A stretch of 6,141 nt of DNA from Burkholderiaceae bacterium (GTDB taxonomy: Bacteria; Pseudomonadota; Gammaproteobacteria; Burkholderiales; Burkholderiaceae): assembly GCA_023253905.1 (NCBI GenBank), contig JALREG010000301.1, forward strand, positions 1 to 6,141, written 5' to 3'. Both the position numbers and the translations under genes were made by a program. Below, piece after piece: positions 5,256 to 6,141 of this stretch (the first letter of the stretch is position 1; each line of letters begins with the position of its first letter). The notes below the pieces were generated by a model. It made no database searches. It worked only from the letters and a program-made list of their open reading frames with translations, and was not told the DNA's origin.

Positions 5256-6141
5256 TTAACCGGGCGTGACGGGGGTGAACGAGAAATGACCGGCCGACGC
5301 GCCCTCGGGAAGCGCGACCTCGCCTTCGAACACGGTTTCAGCGGGACCGGTCATCCGCACCGTCTGTCCGGGTTGCCAGGCGATGGTGACTTCACCGCCA
5401 CGCATCCGAACCCGAACTGGCGAGGACACCCGCTCCTGCCGAATCGCCGAAACAGCGGCCGCGCAGGCACCCGTGCCGCAGGCCAGGGTCTCGCCCGCAC
5501 CGCGCTCCCAGACCCGAAGCGCGATCGACTGCGGGCCGGTGACCTGCATGAAGCCGACGTTGACCCGGCGCGCGAATCGTCGGTGATGTTCGATCCGCGG
5601 GCCCTCGGTGATAACCGGGGCATGGTCCAGATCGTCGACCTGAAGCACGGCATGCGGATTACCCATGGAGAGCACCGAGGCCCAGCGAAGCTCGTGGTCC
5701 AACTCAATGGGCCACTGCGAGTCGGCACCCACCGACCGCGGGGTAAGCCCCGCGGAATCGAAGGGCACACGCTCGGCGTCGAAAATGGGCGCGCCCATGT
5801 CAACGCTCACCTGGCCATCGGCGCCGAGCGACAGTTCGAGCACACCCGCAAGCGTCTGCACCCGAATCGGGTCTCGCGTCGAAAGGCCTTGCTCGCGCAC
5901 GAACCGAACGAAGCAGCGCGCGCCGTTACCGCAGTGCTCGACCTCGTCGCCATCGGCATTGAAGATGCGGTAGTGGAAATCGACGCCCGGGTCGCTGGCG
6001 GGCTCGACCAAGAGCACCTGATCGGCACCAATGCCGAAATGGCGGTCTGCGAGCCAGCGCACCTGGGCGGAGGAGAGCGCGAGCGCCTGGCGCACGCCAT
6101 CGAGCACGACAAAGTCGTTGCCAGCGCCCTGCATCTTGGTA
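5256..6141 (-). CDS. dapF: Diaminopimelate epimerase, 5' end cut by window edge
   Basis: DapF interconverts LL- and meso-diaminopimelate in the cytoplasm, feeding lysine and peptidoglycan synthesis with a two-cysteine acid/base mechanism. The reading frame runs off the window. The first visible codons read T-K-M-Q-G-A-G-N-D-F, matching the usual FTKMQGAGNDF start, so only a handful of residues are missing. Counting from the visible Met at 6134, the first active-site cysteine is C68 in HCGNGARC and the second is C219 in ACGTGAC. The family segments SMGNPH (156-161) and WERGAGET (209-216) are also present. Compared with remembered E. coli DapF (274 aa), this protein has about 7 extra residues before SMGNPH and about 17 at the C-terminus after the MTGPA segment. 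It ends with TAA and the next gene starts 17 nt on, so the two are probably co-transcribed. The identification is very secure. Confidence 0.97.
   Translation of the reverse strand, partial: TKMQGAGNDFVVLDGVRQALALSSAQVRWLADRHFGIGADQVLLVEPASDPGVDFHYRIFNADGDEVEHCGNGARCFVRFVREQGLSTRDPIRVQTLAGVLELSLGADGQVSVDMGAPIFDAERVPFDSAGLTPRSVGADSQWPIELDHELRWASVLSMGNPHAVLQVDDLDHAPVITEGPRIEHHRRFARRVNVGFMQVTGPQSIALRVWERGAGETLACGTGACAAAVSAIRQERVSSPVRVRMRGGEVTIAWQPGQTVRMTGPAETVFEGEVALPEGASAGHFSFTPVTPG

Noticed and set aside
4639..5259. A 206-codon plus-strand open frame opposite DUF484
   Set aside because: It is an antisense shadow of a recognisable family member, with no domain or ribosome site.

Overview
This window is an ordinary chromosomal housekeeping region from a GC-rich proteobacterium, most likely a betaproteobacterium of the order Burkholderiales. 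This rests on the gene order (dapF, DUF484, xerC, 23S rRNA methyltransferase, COG0523 GTPase, dksA, hslV) and on protein details recalled from that group: the HslV start [14 protein letters not shown], the DksA ending CEETGEPIG...LSLEAQ with a single cysteine, and the small insertion before the catalytic lysine of XerC. No database search was possible, so family names rest on recognised motifs and remembered homologues.

All seven genes lie on the minus strand, so transcription runs from high to low coordinates. Nothing on the plus strand looks real. The first block holds dapF (5' end cut by the window edge), a DUF484/GAF-like gene, xerC and an RlmI-type methyltransferase. Gaps there are 17 nt, 31 nt and a 4-nt ATGA overlap, so it looks like one operon and resembles the E. 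coli dapF-yigA-xerC arrangement. A 130-nt spacer follows, the only intergenic region large enough for a promoter. The second block is a YjiA/CobW-family GTPase, dksA 25 nt later, and hslV, whose TTG start directly follows the dksA stop. hslU is expected next, but the window ends 22 nt after hslV and shows none of it.

In function, the first block covers meso-diaminopimelate synthesis for lysine and peptidoglycan (DapF), chromosome dimer resolution (XerC) and rRNA modification. The second covers metal handling (GTPase), stringent-response control of transcription (DksA) and ATP-dependent proteolysis (HslV peptidase). There are no RNA genes, mobile elements, CRISPR arrays or clear terminators, and no gap above 300 nt.

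I found no new system. The points most worth a second look are the unusual, extended C-terminus of HslV, its leaderless-looking TTG start fused to the dksA stop, the zinc-ligand-poor DksA beside a putative metal-chaperone GTPase, the long low-complexity tail of XerC, and the structure in the 130-nt spacer.
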